Shown here piece after piece: positions 1 to 6,094 of a stretch of 7,094 nucleotides of DNA. The translations under genes and the position numbers were made by a program. The notes under the pieces were generated by a model. That model was not told the origin of the DNA, did not search any database, and was given only the letters and a program-made list of their open reading frames with translations. Position 1 is the stretch's first letter. Every line of letters starts with the position of its first letter. Location of the stretch: assembly GCA_050259035.1 (NCBI GenBank), contig JBLMZW010000049.1, positions 1 to 7,094 of the forward strand, given 5' to 3'. This DNA is from JBLMZW01 sp050259035. Lineage in GTDB: Bacteria; Bacillota; Syntrophomonadia; Syntrophomonadales; DTU052.

Positions 1-1
1 A

Positions 2-2377
2 AGAAAAGAAACGGGGCTTAGCCGGCTGGAAGGCGTAGCTACGGCCAATGTTAATTTTGCCATTGAAAAAGCGGTTGTTGAGTACGATGATAGTCTGGCG
101 CAGCCCCAGCAGTTTAACGAAGTAGTGAAGCGACTGGGTTACGATGTTATTGAAGAACCGCAAGAAGATGTTGCTCAGGTTAACCTGCAGATAACGGGTA
201 TGTCCTGCGCAGCCTGTTCCGCCCGCATTGAGAAAAGGCTAAACTTGCTGGACGGGGTCAAATCAGCCCGGGTCAATCTGGCCACAGAAAGAGCTGTTGT
301 CGGTTACGAGCCAAACCAGATAAAAGAGGTAGAGCTAATAGAAGCTATACAGAAACTGGGCTATGATGCGACCAGGTTAGAGAAGGTGAGCCGGGAAGGG
401 CATTATGATGAGAAAGAGCAGGAGACAAGGAGTCTTCGTTTATTACTGCTCTGTTCCGCGATTCTTAGTACCCCCCTCTTAACGGCGATGTTTCTGGATG
501 TATTTAAGATTCACATTTCCACGCTGGCAGTTCTTCATAACCCGTACTTCCAATTAATACTAGCTACTCCCATTCAGTTCATAGTTGGGGCCCGGTTTTA
601 TAAGAATGCTTTCAATACTGTAAGGTCCGGCGGTGCCAATATGGATGTGCTGATTGTGATGGGTACTTCGGTTGCCTACTTTTACAGCCTATACCGGGTA
701 TTGTTTAATACAGTTCCCGCAGGGGCTACTATGACCGCTCTGCATTTTGAAGCCTCGGCAATTATTATCACCTTGATTTTGCTGGGTAAATACCTGGAGG
801 CGGTAGCTAAGGGGAAAACCTCGGAGGCCATCAAAAAACTGTCGCAACTCCAGCCCAGGACCGCCCGGGTGGAGAGACAGGGACAAGAAAAGGATATTCC
901 GCTGGAAGAGGTCCAACCGGGGGATATAGTTGTGGTCAAACCAGGAGAAAAGATACCGGTAGATGGCAAGATCATAGAAGGGGTTTCTTCAATAGATGAA
1001 TCCATGTTAACCGGGGAAAGTCTGCCGGTGGATAAGAAGTCAGGGGATTTGGTTTTTGGCGCCACTATTAATAAATTCGGAACCTTCAAATTCGAGGCTA
1101 CCAAAGTGGGTAAGGATACAGCTCTGGCTCGGATAATTAAGATGGTTGAGGATGCGCAGGGTTCAAAGGCCCCGATCCAAAAGATCGCTGACCGGGTAGC
1201 GGGAATCTTTGTCCCAGTGGTGCTGATTATTGCCGTTATTACTTTTGTGGCCTGGTATCTGGCGGGTGCCGGGGTTAATCATGCCTTAATCAATACGGTG
1301 GCGGTTTTGGTTATTGCCTGTCCCTGCGCTATGGGACTGGCTACTCCTACCGCCATTATGGTTGGTACCGGAGAAGGAGCTGAAAATGGTATTTTGATCA
1401 AGGGTGGTGAACACCTTGAACTGGCCTGCAGGGTGGATACGGTGGTTCTGGATAAGACGGGTACTATAACCAAAGGGCAGCCGGAGGTCACTGATATCAT
1501 AAGCCTGGGGCAGATGGATAGGACTGCCATCCTAGGGTTGGCAGCCCGGGCCGAGAAAGGATCCGAGCACCCGCTGGGAACTGCTATTTACGAAAAAGGG
1601 AAAGAGGCGCATGGTCTTCTTCAAAACCCCACGGAATTTGAAGCCATTCCAGGCAAAGGGATAAGGGCAATTGTAGACGGAAAACAGATATATATGGGAA
1701 CCAGGAAACTGGTGATCGACTCAGGAATTGAAATTGACTCCATTGAACCTAAACTGGATGATCTGGAGGATCAAGGCAAGACTGCGATGATCATGGCGGT
1801 GGATGGTACTTTAGAAGCCATAATAGCAGTAGCGGATACCATTAAGGAGAGTTCGGTCCAGGCCATTACGGAACTGCAGAATATGGGGATAGATGTATAT
1901 ATGATTACCGGTGACAACCAGCGGACGGCCAATGCCATCGCCCGCCAAACCGGAATAAAGAATGTGCTGGCGGAAGTCTTGCCGGAAAACAAGGCCGAGG
2001 AGGTCATGCGACTCCAGGCCCTGGGTAAAAAGGTGGCTATGGTGGGGGACGGGATCAACGATGCCCCGGCCTTGGCCGCGGCAGACATTGGAATGGCCAT
2101 GGGGACCGGCACCGATGTGGCTATGGAAGCAGCAGATATCACATTAATGCGGGGCGACTTGAATACCATTCCGGTTTCCATCCGTTTATCCCGCCTCACC
2201 ATGAAAAAGATTAAGCAAAACCTTTTCTGGGCTTTTATCTACAACATGATTGGAATTCCATTCGCTGCCCTGGGTATGCTGAATCCGATTATAGCCGGAG
2301 GAGCCATGGCTTTTAGTTCAGTATCGGTGGTTACCAACTCATTAAGCTTAAGACGGTTTAAACCGAACGCGGGTTAG
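2..2377 (+). CDS. copA: Cu(I)-exporting P1B-1-type ATPase CopA, 5'-truncated by the window edge
   Basis: Integral membrane ATPase that exports Cu(I) from the cytoplasm. The frame is open from base 2, giving 791 visible residues; family members with two metal-binding domains are about 800 long, so only some 10-20 residues are missing. The visible part begins inside a first HMA domain (visible residues 1 to about 45, its CxxC off the edge). A second HMA domain follows with GMSCAAC (Cys codons at 206 and 215). Then come TM helices, the actuator motif TGES (1010-1021), the membrane metal site CPC (1319-1327), the phosphorylation motif DKTGT (1451-1465), the nucleotide-binding SEHP (1562-1573), GDGIND (2045-2062), and the last-helix motifs YN (2240-2245) and MxxSS (2306-2320). 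CPC plus YN plus MxxSS is the Cu(I) signature, which argues against Zn/Cd transport. A GTG at 125 is internal to HMA1 and is not the start. copZ follows 47 bases later. Confidence 0.96.
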   Translation, partial: RKETGLSRLEGVATANVNFAIEKAVVEYDDSLAQPQQFNEVVKRLGYDVIEEPQEDVAQVNLQITGMSCAACSARIEKRLNLLDGVKSARVNLATERAVVGYEPNQIKEVELIEAIQKLGYDATRLEKVSREGHYDEKEQETRSLRLLLLCSAILSTPLLTAMFLDVFKIHISTLAVLHNPYFQLILATPIQFIVGARFYKNAFNTVRSGGANMDVLIVMGTSVAYFYSLYRVLFNTVPAGATMTALHFEASAIIITLILLGKYLEAVAKGKTSEAIKKLSQLQPRTARVERQGQEKDIPLEEVQPGDIVVVKPGEKIPVDGKIIEGVSSIDESMLTGESLPVDKKSGDLVFGATINKFGTFKFEATKVGKDTALARIIKMVEDAQGSKAPIQKIADRVAGIFVPVVLIIAVITFVAWYLAGAGVNHALINTVAVLVIACPCAMGLATPTAIMVGTGEGAENGILIKGGEHLELACRVDTVVLDKTGTITKGQPEVTDIISLGQMDRTAILGLAARAEKGSEHPLGTAIYEKGKEAHGLLQNPTEFEAIPGKGIRAIVDGKQIYMGTRKLVIDSGIEIDSIEPKLDDLEDQGKTAMIMAVDGTLEAIIAVADTIKESSVQAITELQNMGIDVYMITGDNQRTANAIARQTGIKNVLAEVLPENKAEEVMRLQALGKKVAMVGDGINDAPALAAADIGMAMGTGTDVAMEAADITLMRGDLNTIPVSIRLSRLTMKKIKQNLFWAFIYNMIGIPFAALGMLNPIIAGGAMAFSSVSVVTNSLSLRRFKPNAG

Positions 2378-2411
2378 GTCAACGGAAGTAAACAATAGAT
2401 AAACTAAAGAA

Positions 2412-2418
2412 AGGAGGG
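2412..2418 (+). promoter_or_regulatory. Ribosome binding site of copZ
   Basis: AGGAGGG lies 6 bases before the copZ ATG. It is a near-perfect Shine-Dalgarno sequence with good spacing and sits in the 47-base copA-copZ gap. It suggests that the small chaperone is translated efficiently and independently of copA. No convincing promoter or terminator is visible in this gap. Confidence 0.8.
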
Positions 2419-2424
2419 AAAGCT

Positions 2425-2640
2425 ATGGCGGGAGAAAGAACCGAAGTACTGGGCGTTGAGGGCATGTCTTGCATGCATTGCGTTAAAACGGTGAAAAACT
2501 CACTGGCATCCCTGGACGGGGTAAGCAATGTAGATGTGGATCTGGAAAGTAAGAAAGTTACTGTGGCATTTGACCCGGAGAAGACCACAATCACTGAGAT
2601 TAAGGATAGGATTGAGGATGCCGGTTACGAAGTGAAATAG
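2425..2640 (+). CDS. copZ: Copper chaperone CopZ (single HMA domain)
   Basis: Small cytoplasmic Cu(I) chaperone of 71 residues that delivers copper to CopA and can pass it to CsoR. The whole protein is one heavy-metal-associated domain: the metal-binding loop GMSCMHC (residues 14-20, cysteines encoded at 2470-2472 and 2479-2481), the hydrophobic core pattern around LASLDGV, and the typical C-terminal ending DAGYEVK. Length matches the family (about 69-73). The ATG is set by the AGGAGGG just upstream. It lies between copA and csoR with short gaps, so co-transcription is likely. The domain fold is clear. The chaperone role rests on the family and the copA linkage; a mercury-binding MerP-like role is much less likely because there is no signal peptide and no mer gene. 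Confidence 0.93.
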   Translation: MAGERTEVLGVEGMSCMHCVKTVKNSLASLDGVSNVDVDLESKKVTVAFDPEKTTITEIKDRIEDAGYEVK

Positions 2641-2675
2641 ATTACCAGAATAACGTCATGGGGACAGGAGTTCTT

Positions 2676-2682
2676 GGGAGGA
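2676..2682 (+). promoter_or_regulatory. Ribosome binding site of csoR
   Basis: GGGAGGA ends 4 bases before the csoR ATG. Together with the conserved protein start (lysine-rich residues leading into the first helix) it fixes the initiation codon at 2687. Confidence 0.7.
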
Positions 2683-2686
2683 AGCA

Positions 2687-2950
2687 ATGAAAGCGGATAA
2701 AACGAAAATAACACGCCTCTTAAAGACGGCAAAAGGACAGGTCGACGGACTCCTTAAAATGGTGGACGAAGACCGCTATTGTATTGATATATGCAATCAA
2801 GTCATGGCAACCCAGGCGATTCTACAGGCTGTGAATAAAGAAATTCTTCATGCTCACCTGAATCATTGTGTAAAGGAAGCTTTTCAAAATGGTGAGTCTG
2901 ATGATAAAATGGAAGAAATCATCGCGTTAATTGACCGCATGGCAAAATAG
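2687..2950 (+). CDS. csoR: Cu(I)-sensing repressor of the CsoR (DUF156) family
   Basis: All-helical cytoplasmic DNA-binding repressor of 87 residues, the usual length for the family. The metal ligand set Cys32, His57 and Cys61 has the spacing (25, then 4) of the X-Y-Z Cu(I) site in characterised CsoR proteins. This distinguishes it from RcnR (His-Cys-His-His, Ni/Co), FrmR (formaldehyde) and CstR (persulfide, no Y-position His). The first helix carries the family-like KITRLLKTAKGQVDGLLKM with basic residues thought to contact DNA. An additional Cys36 lies one helical turn after Cys32. The gene is last in the copper operon, 46 bases after copZ, which suggests autoregulation: Cu(I) binding would release the operator and raise copA, copZ and csoR together. 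No GC-rich CsoR-type operator is visible in the gaps, so it presumably lies upstream of copA outside the window. Confidence 0.9.
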   Translation: MKADKTKITRLLKTAKGQVDGLLKMVDEDRYCIDICNQVMATQAILQAVNKEILHAHLNHCVKEAFQNGESDDKMEEIIALIDRMAK

Positions 2951-2998
2951 GCCGGTATCAACGCGAAAGTAATAAAACCGGATAATATCGTATAATAC

Positions 2999-3039
2999 AA
3001 AGCTCAATGATTGGCTGATGGCCAGTGATTGAGCTTTTT
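2999..3039 (+). terminator. Rho-independent terminator of the copA-copZ-csoR operon
   Basis: A 17-position stem (2999-3015 pairing with 3021-3037) surrounds the 5-base loop TGATG. It has one mismatch (G3009/G3027) and one G-T pair (T3011/G3025), with a run of five T at 3035-3039. The outer arms AAAGCTCAAT and ATTGAGCTTT pair perfectly. It lies 48 bases after the csoR stop and separates the copper genes from the fatty-acid genes. The A-rich left foot (AAA) and the T run make it potentially usable in both directions, but no minus-strand gene is seen to need it. Confidence 0.9.
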
Positions 3040-3131
3040 CGGTATATACAAACAATTTTTATTCCTTAATATCTAAGCCATTAAGTTTTAAACAACAATA
3101 TTTAAAAGCTAGAATATAGAACATTAAACAA

Positions 3132-3160
3132 TTGACAAAATATTCAGAAAATTATCTAAT
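3132..3160 (+). promoter_or_regulatory. Probable sigma-A-type promoter of the fabH operon
   Basis: A perfect -35 box TTGACA (3132-3137), a 17-base spacer, and the -10 box TCTAAT (3155-3160), one base from consensus. Transcription would begin near 3167, leaving a leader of about 75 bases before fabH. The site follows the copper terminator and precedes the first fab gene, where an operon promoter is expected. The call is from motif match and position only. Confidence 0.65.
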
Positions 3161-3224
3161 AGTTGATAGGTTTGTCCCTGCATTAGTTAGATTCAAAGTA
3201 TTAGCGGGAACAGGAAATACAGCT

Positions 3225-3230
3225 AAGGAG
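3225..3230 (+). promoter_or_regulatory. Ribosome binding site of fabH
   Basis: AAGGAG stands 12 bases before the ATG at 3243. The spacing is longer than the usual 5-9, but no other in-frame start is better placed, and the protein begins exactly where FabH homology begins. Confidence 0.6.
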
Positions 3231-3242
3231 AATTGCATACCT

Positions 3243-4235
3243 ATGAAAATTCAGGTCTTGGGAACAGGTTATGCTTTGCCTCAGCGGGTGTTGACCAACC
3301 AGGAACTGGAGAAAATCGTACAGACCAGCGACCAATGGATCGTGGAAAGAACCGGGATCAGGGAGAGAAGAATCTCTGAACCAGAAACCGGAGTTTCCAA
3401 CCTGGTTTTAGAAGCAGCCCGTGCTGCTCTAGATAAAGCCTGCATTCATCCCCGGCAACTTGATTTAATTATTGTTGCCACTGTTACCCCGGATATGGTT
3501 TTTCCTTCGACGGCCTGTTTAGTTCAGGGTGAACTCGGTGCCACTGGAGCGGCAGCCTTTGACATGGAAGCGGGCTGTACCGGTTTTGTTTATGCTCTCA
3601 CGGCAGCCGAGAAATTCCTACTGGCTCCAGGCTATCGTTATGCCCTGGTAGTAGGTGCCGATCTTTTATCCCGTATAACCGATTATACTGATCGTTCCAC
3701 CTGTGTTCTGTTTGGTGACGGCGCCGGTGCTTTTGTTCTGGGCAGAAATAAGGGGCGCTGTGGAATCATCGGTACCAAACTTGGCGCTGACGGAACCGGT
3801 GCGGGTCTGCTATATATGCCCGCCGGGGGATCACTCCGCCCCCCCAGCGAACAGACGGTTGCCCAAAAGATGCACTATATAAAAATGAATGGCAACGAGG
3901 TTTTCAAATTTGCCGTTAAGACTATAGTGGAAGTCTGTAACTGTCTTTTGGAGTCTGCCCATTTAACCTGGGATGATGTAGATCTCTTTGTGCCGCATCA
4001 GGCGAATATTCGGATTATAAAAACGGCAGCTAAAAGACTAAACCTCCCTGCATCCAAGGTTTTCATTAACATAGATCGAGTAGGTAATATATCTGCGGCT
4101 TCAATTCCCATAGCCCTGGCTCAAGCAGAAGAACAAGGCCGTCTCCAACCAGGTCAACTTGTGTTGGCTGTAGGTTTCGGGGCCGGGTTGACTTATGGCG
4201 GGGCTTTGATCAGATGGGGGAGGGAAGAAATATAA
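3243..4235 (+). CDS. fabH: 3-oxoacyl-ACP synthase III (FabH)
   Basis: Initiating condensing enzyme of type II fatty-acid synthesis: it joins an acyl-CoA primer to malonyl-ACP, giving a 3-oxoacyl-ACP. The 330 residues match the usual family length. The thiolase-fold catalytic triad is visible: Cys112 in EAGCTGF, His252 in VPHQANIRII, and Asn282 in GNISAAS. Also typical are the N-terminal GTGYALP, DQWIVERTGIRERR near residues 30-43, and LFGDGAGAFVL near 156-166. The ATG at 3243 is chosen because homology starts there and AAGGAG lies upstream; an open frame continues back to a TTG at 3132, but that TTG is part of the -35 box. The motif commonly read GNTSAAS has Ile for Thr. Primer preference (acetyl-CoA or branched acyl-CoA) cannot be read from the sequence. 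It is the first gene of the fab operon and overlaps fabK by 22 bases if fabK starts at its ATG. Confidence 0.95.
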   Translation: MKIQVLGTGYALPQRVLTNQELEKIVQTSDQWIVERTGIRERRISEPETGVSNLVLEAARAALDKACIHPRQLDLIIVATVTPDMVFPSTACLVQGELGATGAAAFDMEAGCTGFVYALTAAEKFLLAPGYRYALVVGADLLSRITDYTDRSTCVLFGDGAGAFVLGRNKGRCGIIGTKLGADGTGAGLLYMPAGGSLRPPSEQTVAQKMHYIKMNGNEVFKFAVKTIVEVCNCLLESAHLTWDDVDLFVPHQANIRIIKTAAKRLNLPASKVFINIDRVGNISAASIPIALAQAEEQGRLQPGQLVLAVGFGAGLTYGGALIRWGREEI

Positions 4236-5173
4236 ATATTCACACCAACCTCTGTGACTTATTAGGAATAGAATATCCACTGCTGCAGGGCGGCATGGCC
4301 TGGATTGCCGGCGGCAGGCTGGCGGCAGCGGTTTCTGAAGCCGGGGGACTGGGAATAATCGGCGCCGGTGGAGCTGACCCGGATAGTTTAAAAACAGAAA
4401 TTAGAATAGTCAAGAAACTGACCAGCAAGCCTTTTGGGGTAAACCTGATCATGGTTTCACCATATATTGATGCTTTAGTTGACCTAGTAATTGAGGAAAA
4501 AGTTTCGATGGTTACCTTCGGGGCTGGAAATCCGGGTAAATACATCGGACGCCTCAAGGAAGCGGGTATTAAGGTAATCCCGGTGGTGTCGTCTGTGGTG
4601 TTAGGCAAGCGTCTGGCCCGGCTAGGAGCCAACGCCCTGATCGCCGAGGGGACAGAATCGGGAGGTCACATAGGGGAAATGACTACTATGTGTCTGGTTC
4701 CCATGTTAGTGGATGCGGTTAATATACCTGTTATAGCTGCAGGCGGGATCGCCGACGGGCGTGGCATGGCAGCAGCCTTTGCCCTGGGAGCATCTGGAGT
4801 GCAGATGGGGACCAGGTTTATCTGTGCCGAAGAATGTGGCGTTCACCCGAGTTACCAGGAGAAAGTTATTAAGGCTGCCGACCGGGATACCCTGGTTTGC
4901 GGGTCCAGTACTGGACATCCGGTCCGGGCTATTCATAACCGTTTTACCCGGTATTTTATAAGCTGTGAAAAATCAGGGTGGCCAACTGAGGAACTTGAGA
5001 AGCTGGGGGCTGGGCGCTATCCGACCGCAGCTGTTAAGGGCGATATGGAAGAAGGAACAATTTTGGCTGGACAGATATGCGGTCTGGTTAAAAAGGTCCA
5101 ACCAGCAGGTGAGATTGTGAAGGAGGTAATTGAAGAAGCCCAGGGGATACTTCAGCGTTTGGGGGGAAACTAA
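4214..5173 (+). CDS. fabK: Enoyl-ACP reductase II (FabK), FMN-dependent
   Basis: Flavoprotein that reduces trans-2-enoyl-ACP to acyl-ACP, the last step of each elongation cycle, using NAD(P)H and FMN; the family has a TIM-barrel fold related to nitronate monooxygenase. The 319 residues match FabK. Visible signatures are QGGMAWIAGG (25-34), GGLGIIGAGG (44-53), KPFGVNL (72-78), TFGAGNPGKY (101-110), AEGTESGGHIGEMTTM (144-159) with the putative catalytic His152, IPVIAAGGIADGRG and GVQMGTRF. The block around His152 closely resembles Streptococcus FabK as I recall it, which favours an enoyl reductase over a nitronate monooxygenase, as does the fab context. The ATG at 4214 lies inside the end of fabH and has only a weak upstream ribosome site, whereas GGGAGGG follows it at 4218-4224; a non-ATG start at 4232 or 4238 is possible. 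The stop abuts the fabD start. Confidence 0.93.
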   Translation: MGEGRNINIHTNLCDLLGIEYPLLQGGMAWIAGGRLAAAVSEAGGLGIIGAGGADPDSLKTEIRIVKKLTSKPFGVNLIMVSPYIDALVDLVIEEKVSMVTFGAGNPGKYIGRLKEAGIKVIPVVSSVVLGKRLARLGANALIAEGTESGGHIGEMTTMCLVPMLVDAVNIPVIAAGGIADGRGMAAAFALGASGVQMGTRFICAEECGVHPSYQEKVIKAADRDTLVCGSSTGHPVRAIHNRFTRYFISCEKSGWPTEELEKLGAGRYPTAAVKGDMEEGTILAGQICGLVKKVQPAGEIVKEVIEEAQGILQRLGGN

Positions 5174-6094
5174 ATGGAAATAGGGTTTGTCTTTCCCGGA
5201 CAGGGAGCACAGCGAGTGGGGATGGGAAAAGAAATATGCCAGCAATATAAAGAAGCGGCCGAGGTATTTGCCCGGGCCGACGAGGCTCTGGGTTACCAAA
5301 TGAGCACTATATGTTTTGAGGGTCCGCAGGAGAAACTAGATAAGACCTGTATTACCCAACCGGCCTTGCTGACAACCAGTATTGCTTTGGTAAAGGTGCT
5401 GGAAGCCCATGGTCTGGAGCCAGACCTAACGGCGGGGTTAAGCCTGGGGGAGTATACCGCCCTGGTGGCGGCCAGTGCGCTGGATTTTGAGGATGCTGTG
5501 CGCCTGGTTGAATACCGGGGAAGTCTTATGCAGACAGCGGTTCCTCCTGGCGAAGGTGCTATGGCTGCGATTATCGGATTAAACGATCTTGTTATAGCCG
5601 GAGTTTGCGCTGGGTATGAAGGAATTGTCGATGTGGCTAACTATAATTGCCCGGGGCAAGTGGTGATATCTGGAGAAACGGAAGCAGTGACTTCAGTTTC
5701 AGCTATCCTTCGTCAGGAAGGGGGAAAGGTCATACCACTGAAAGTGAGTGTTCCTTCTCATTGCCGCCTGATGGAGAAAGCCGCCGGAAAACTGGAGGAG
5801 CGTTTAAACCAGGTGAATTGGCGCCAGCCTACGGTCGGGGTAGTAAGCAACGTTAACGCACGCGAGAATTCATCTTCTGATTATAAAGAACTTCTGGTTC
5901 ATCAATTGTATTCTCCGGTCAAATGGGAGCAGAGTGTCAGGTACATGATGGATAGAGTCGATTGTTTGCTGGAGGTGGGCCCGGGTGGTGTATTATCCGG
6001 GTTTATCAAGAAAATAGATCGCACCCGGTGGTTGGGACAGGTGGAAGACTGTCGATCCCTGGACGGGGTGTTAAAAAAGATGGAGGAGTTATGA
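5174..6094 (+). CDS. fabD: Malonyl-CoA:ACP transacylase (FabD)
   Basis: Transfers malonyl from CoA to the phosphopantetheine of ACP, supplying malonyl-ACP for FabH and the elongating synthase. The 306 residues match the family. Visible motifs are FPGQGAQ (7-13), the nucleophile Ser90 in GLSLGEY, Arg115 in VEYRGSLM (expected to bind the malonyl carboxylate), NYNCPGQVVISG (156-167), catalytic His196 in VPSHCRLM, and EVGPGGVLSGFIKKI near the C-terminus. The nucleophile motif reads GLSLGEY rather than the commoner GHSLGEY, and the catalytic His sits in PSHCRLM rather than FHSPLM; both keep the catalytic residues. The ATG follows the fabK stop with no gap (TAAATG), with a G-run at 5161-5166 as ribosome site, and the end overlaps fabG by 4 bases, so translational coupling on both sides is likely. 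Confidence 0.95.
   Translation: MEIGFVFPGQGAQRVGMGKEICQQYKEAAEVFARADEALGYQMSTICFEGPQEKLDKTCITQPALLTTSIALVKVLEAHGLEPDLTAGLSLGEYTALVAASALDFEDAVRLVEYRGSLMQTAVPPGEGAMAAIIGLNDLVIAGVCAGYEGIVDVANYNCPGQVVISGETEAVTSVSAILRQEGGKVIPLKVSVPSHCRLMEKAAGKLEERLNQVNWRQPTVGVVSNVNARENSSSDYKELLVHQLYSPVKWEQSVRYMMDRVDCLLEVGPGGVLSGFIKKIDRTRWLGQVEDCRSLDGVLKKMEEL

Larger units (their letters stand above)
3040..3242 (+). other. AT-rich intergenic region and leader upstream of fabH
   Basis: No gene is visible here. Between the copper terminator and the promoter the sequence is strongly AT-rich (3040-3131), as is common upstream of strong Gram-positive promoters. It contains a 6-base inverted repeat, CTTAAT (3065-3070) with ATTAAG (3080-3085), and the near-palindrome GTTTTAAAC (3085-3093). 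A second, weaker promoter-like pair is TTTAAA (3087-3092) and TAGAAT (3110-3115) with 17-base spacing. The leader after the main promoter (about 3167-3242) has three TTAG elements but no clear FapR (TTAGTACC-type) or FabT operator, and no recognisable riboswitch. Confidence 0.6.

Noticed and set aside
682..1104. Minus-strand open frame inside copA (two frames overlap here)
   Set aside because: It is antisense to the actuator domain of CopA, and no domain or promoter supports it.
1279..1530. Minus-strand open frame inside copA
   Set aside because: It lies wholly opposite conserved CopA motifs (CPC, DKTGT), has no ribosome site of note and no recognisable domain. It is a shadow of copA.
1771..2202. 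Minus-strand open frame of 143 codons inside copA
   Set aside because: It is antisense to the ATP-binding domain, including GDGIND, and its composition (many Ser, Ala, Pro) is that of a reverse-frame artefact.
2952..2981. CCGGT / ACCGG inverted repeat after csoR, considered as an operator
   Set aside because: Only 5 bases per arm with a 20-base loop, located after the last gene of the operon. Chance is a sufficient explanation.
2991..2996. TATAAT resembling a -10 box just before the copper operon terminator
   Set aside because: No acceptable -35 box lies 16-18 bases upstream, and any transcript would run straight into the terminator at 2999-3039.
3167..3242. fabH leader considered as a riboswitch or attenuator
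   Set aside because: Only weak pairing is visible (TGTCCC near 3173 with GGGAACA near 3206, with a bulge), no terminator-like T run follows, and no known riboswitch core is seen.
4240..4632. Minus-strand open frame inside fabK
   Set aside because: It is fully covered by conserved FabK coding sequence and has no independent support.
5962..6090. Upstream extension of the fabG frame into fabD
   Set aside because: It carries no FabG similarity and overlaps the conserved FabD C-terminus. The ATGA junction with GGAGGA at 6082-6087 gives a normal FabG start.
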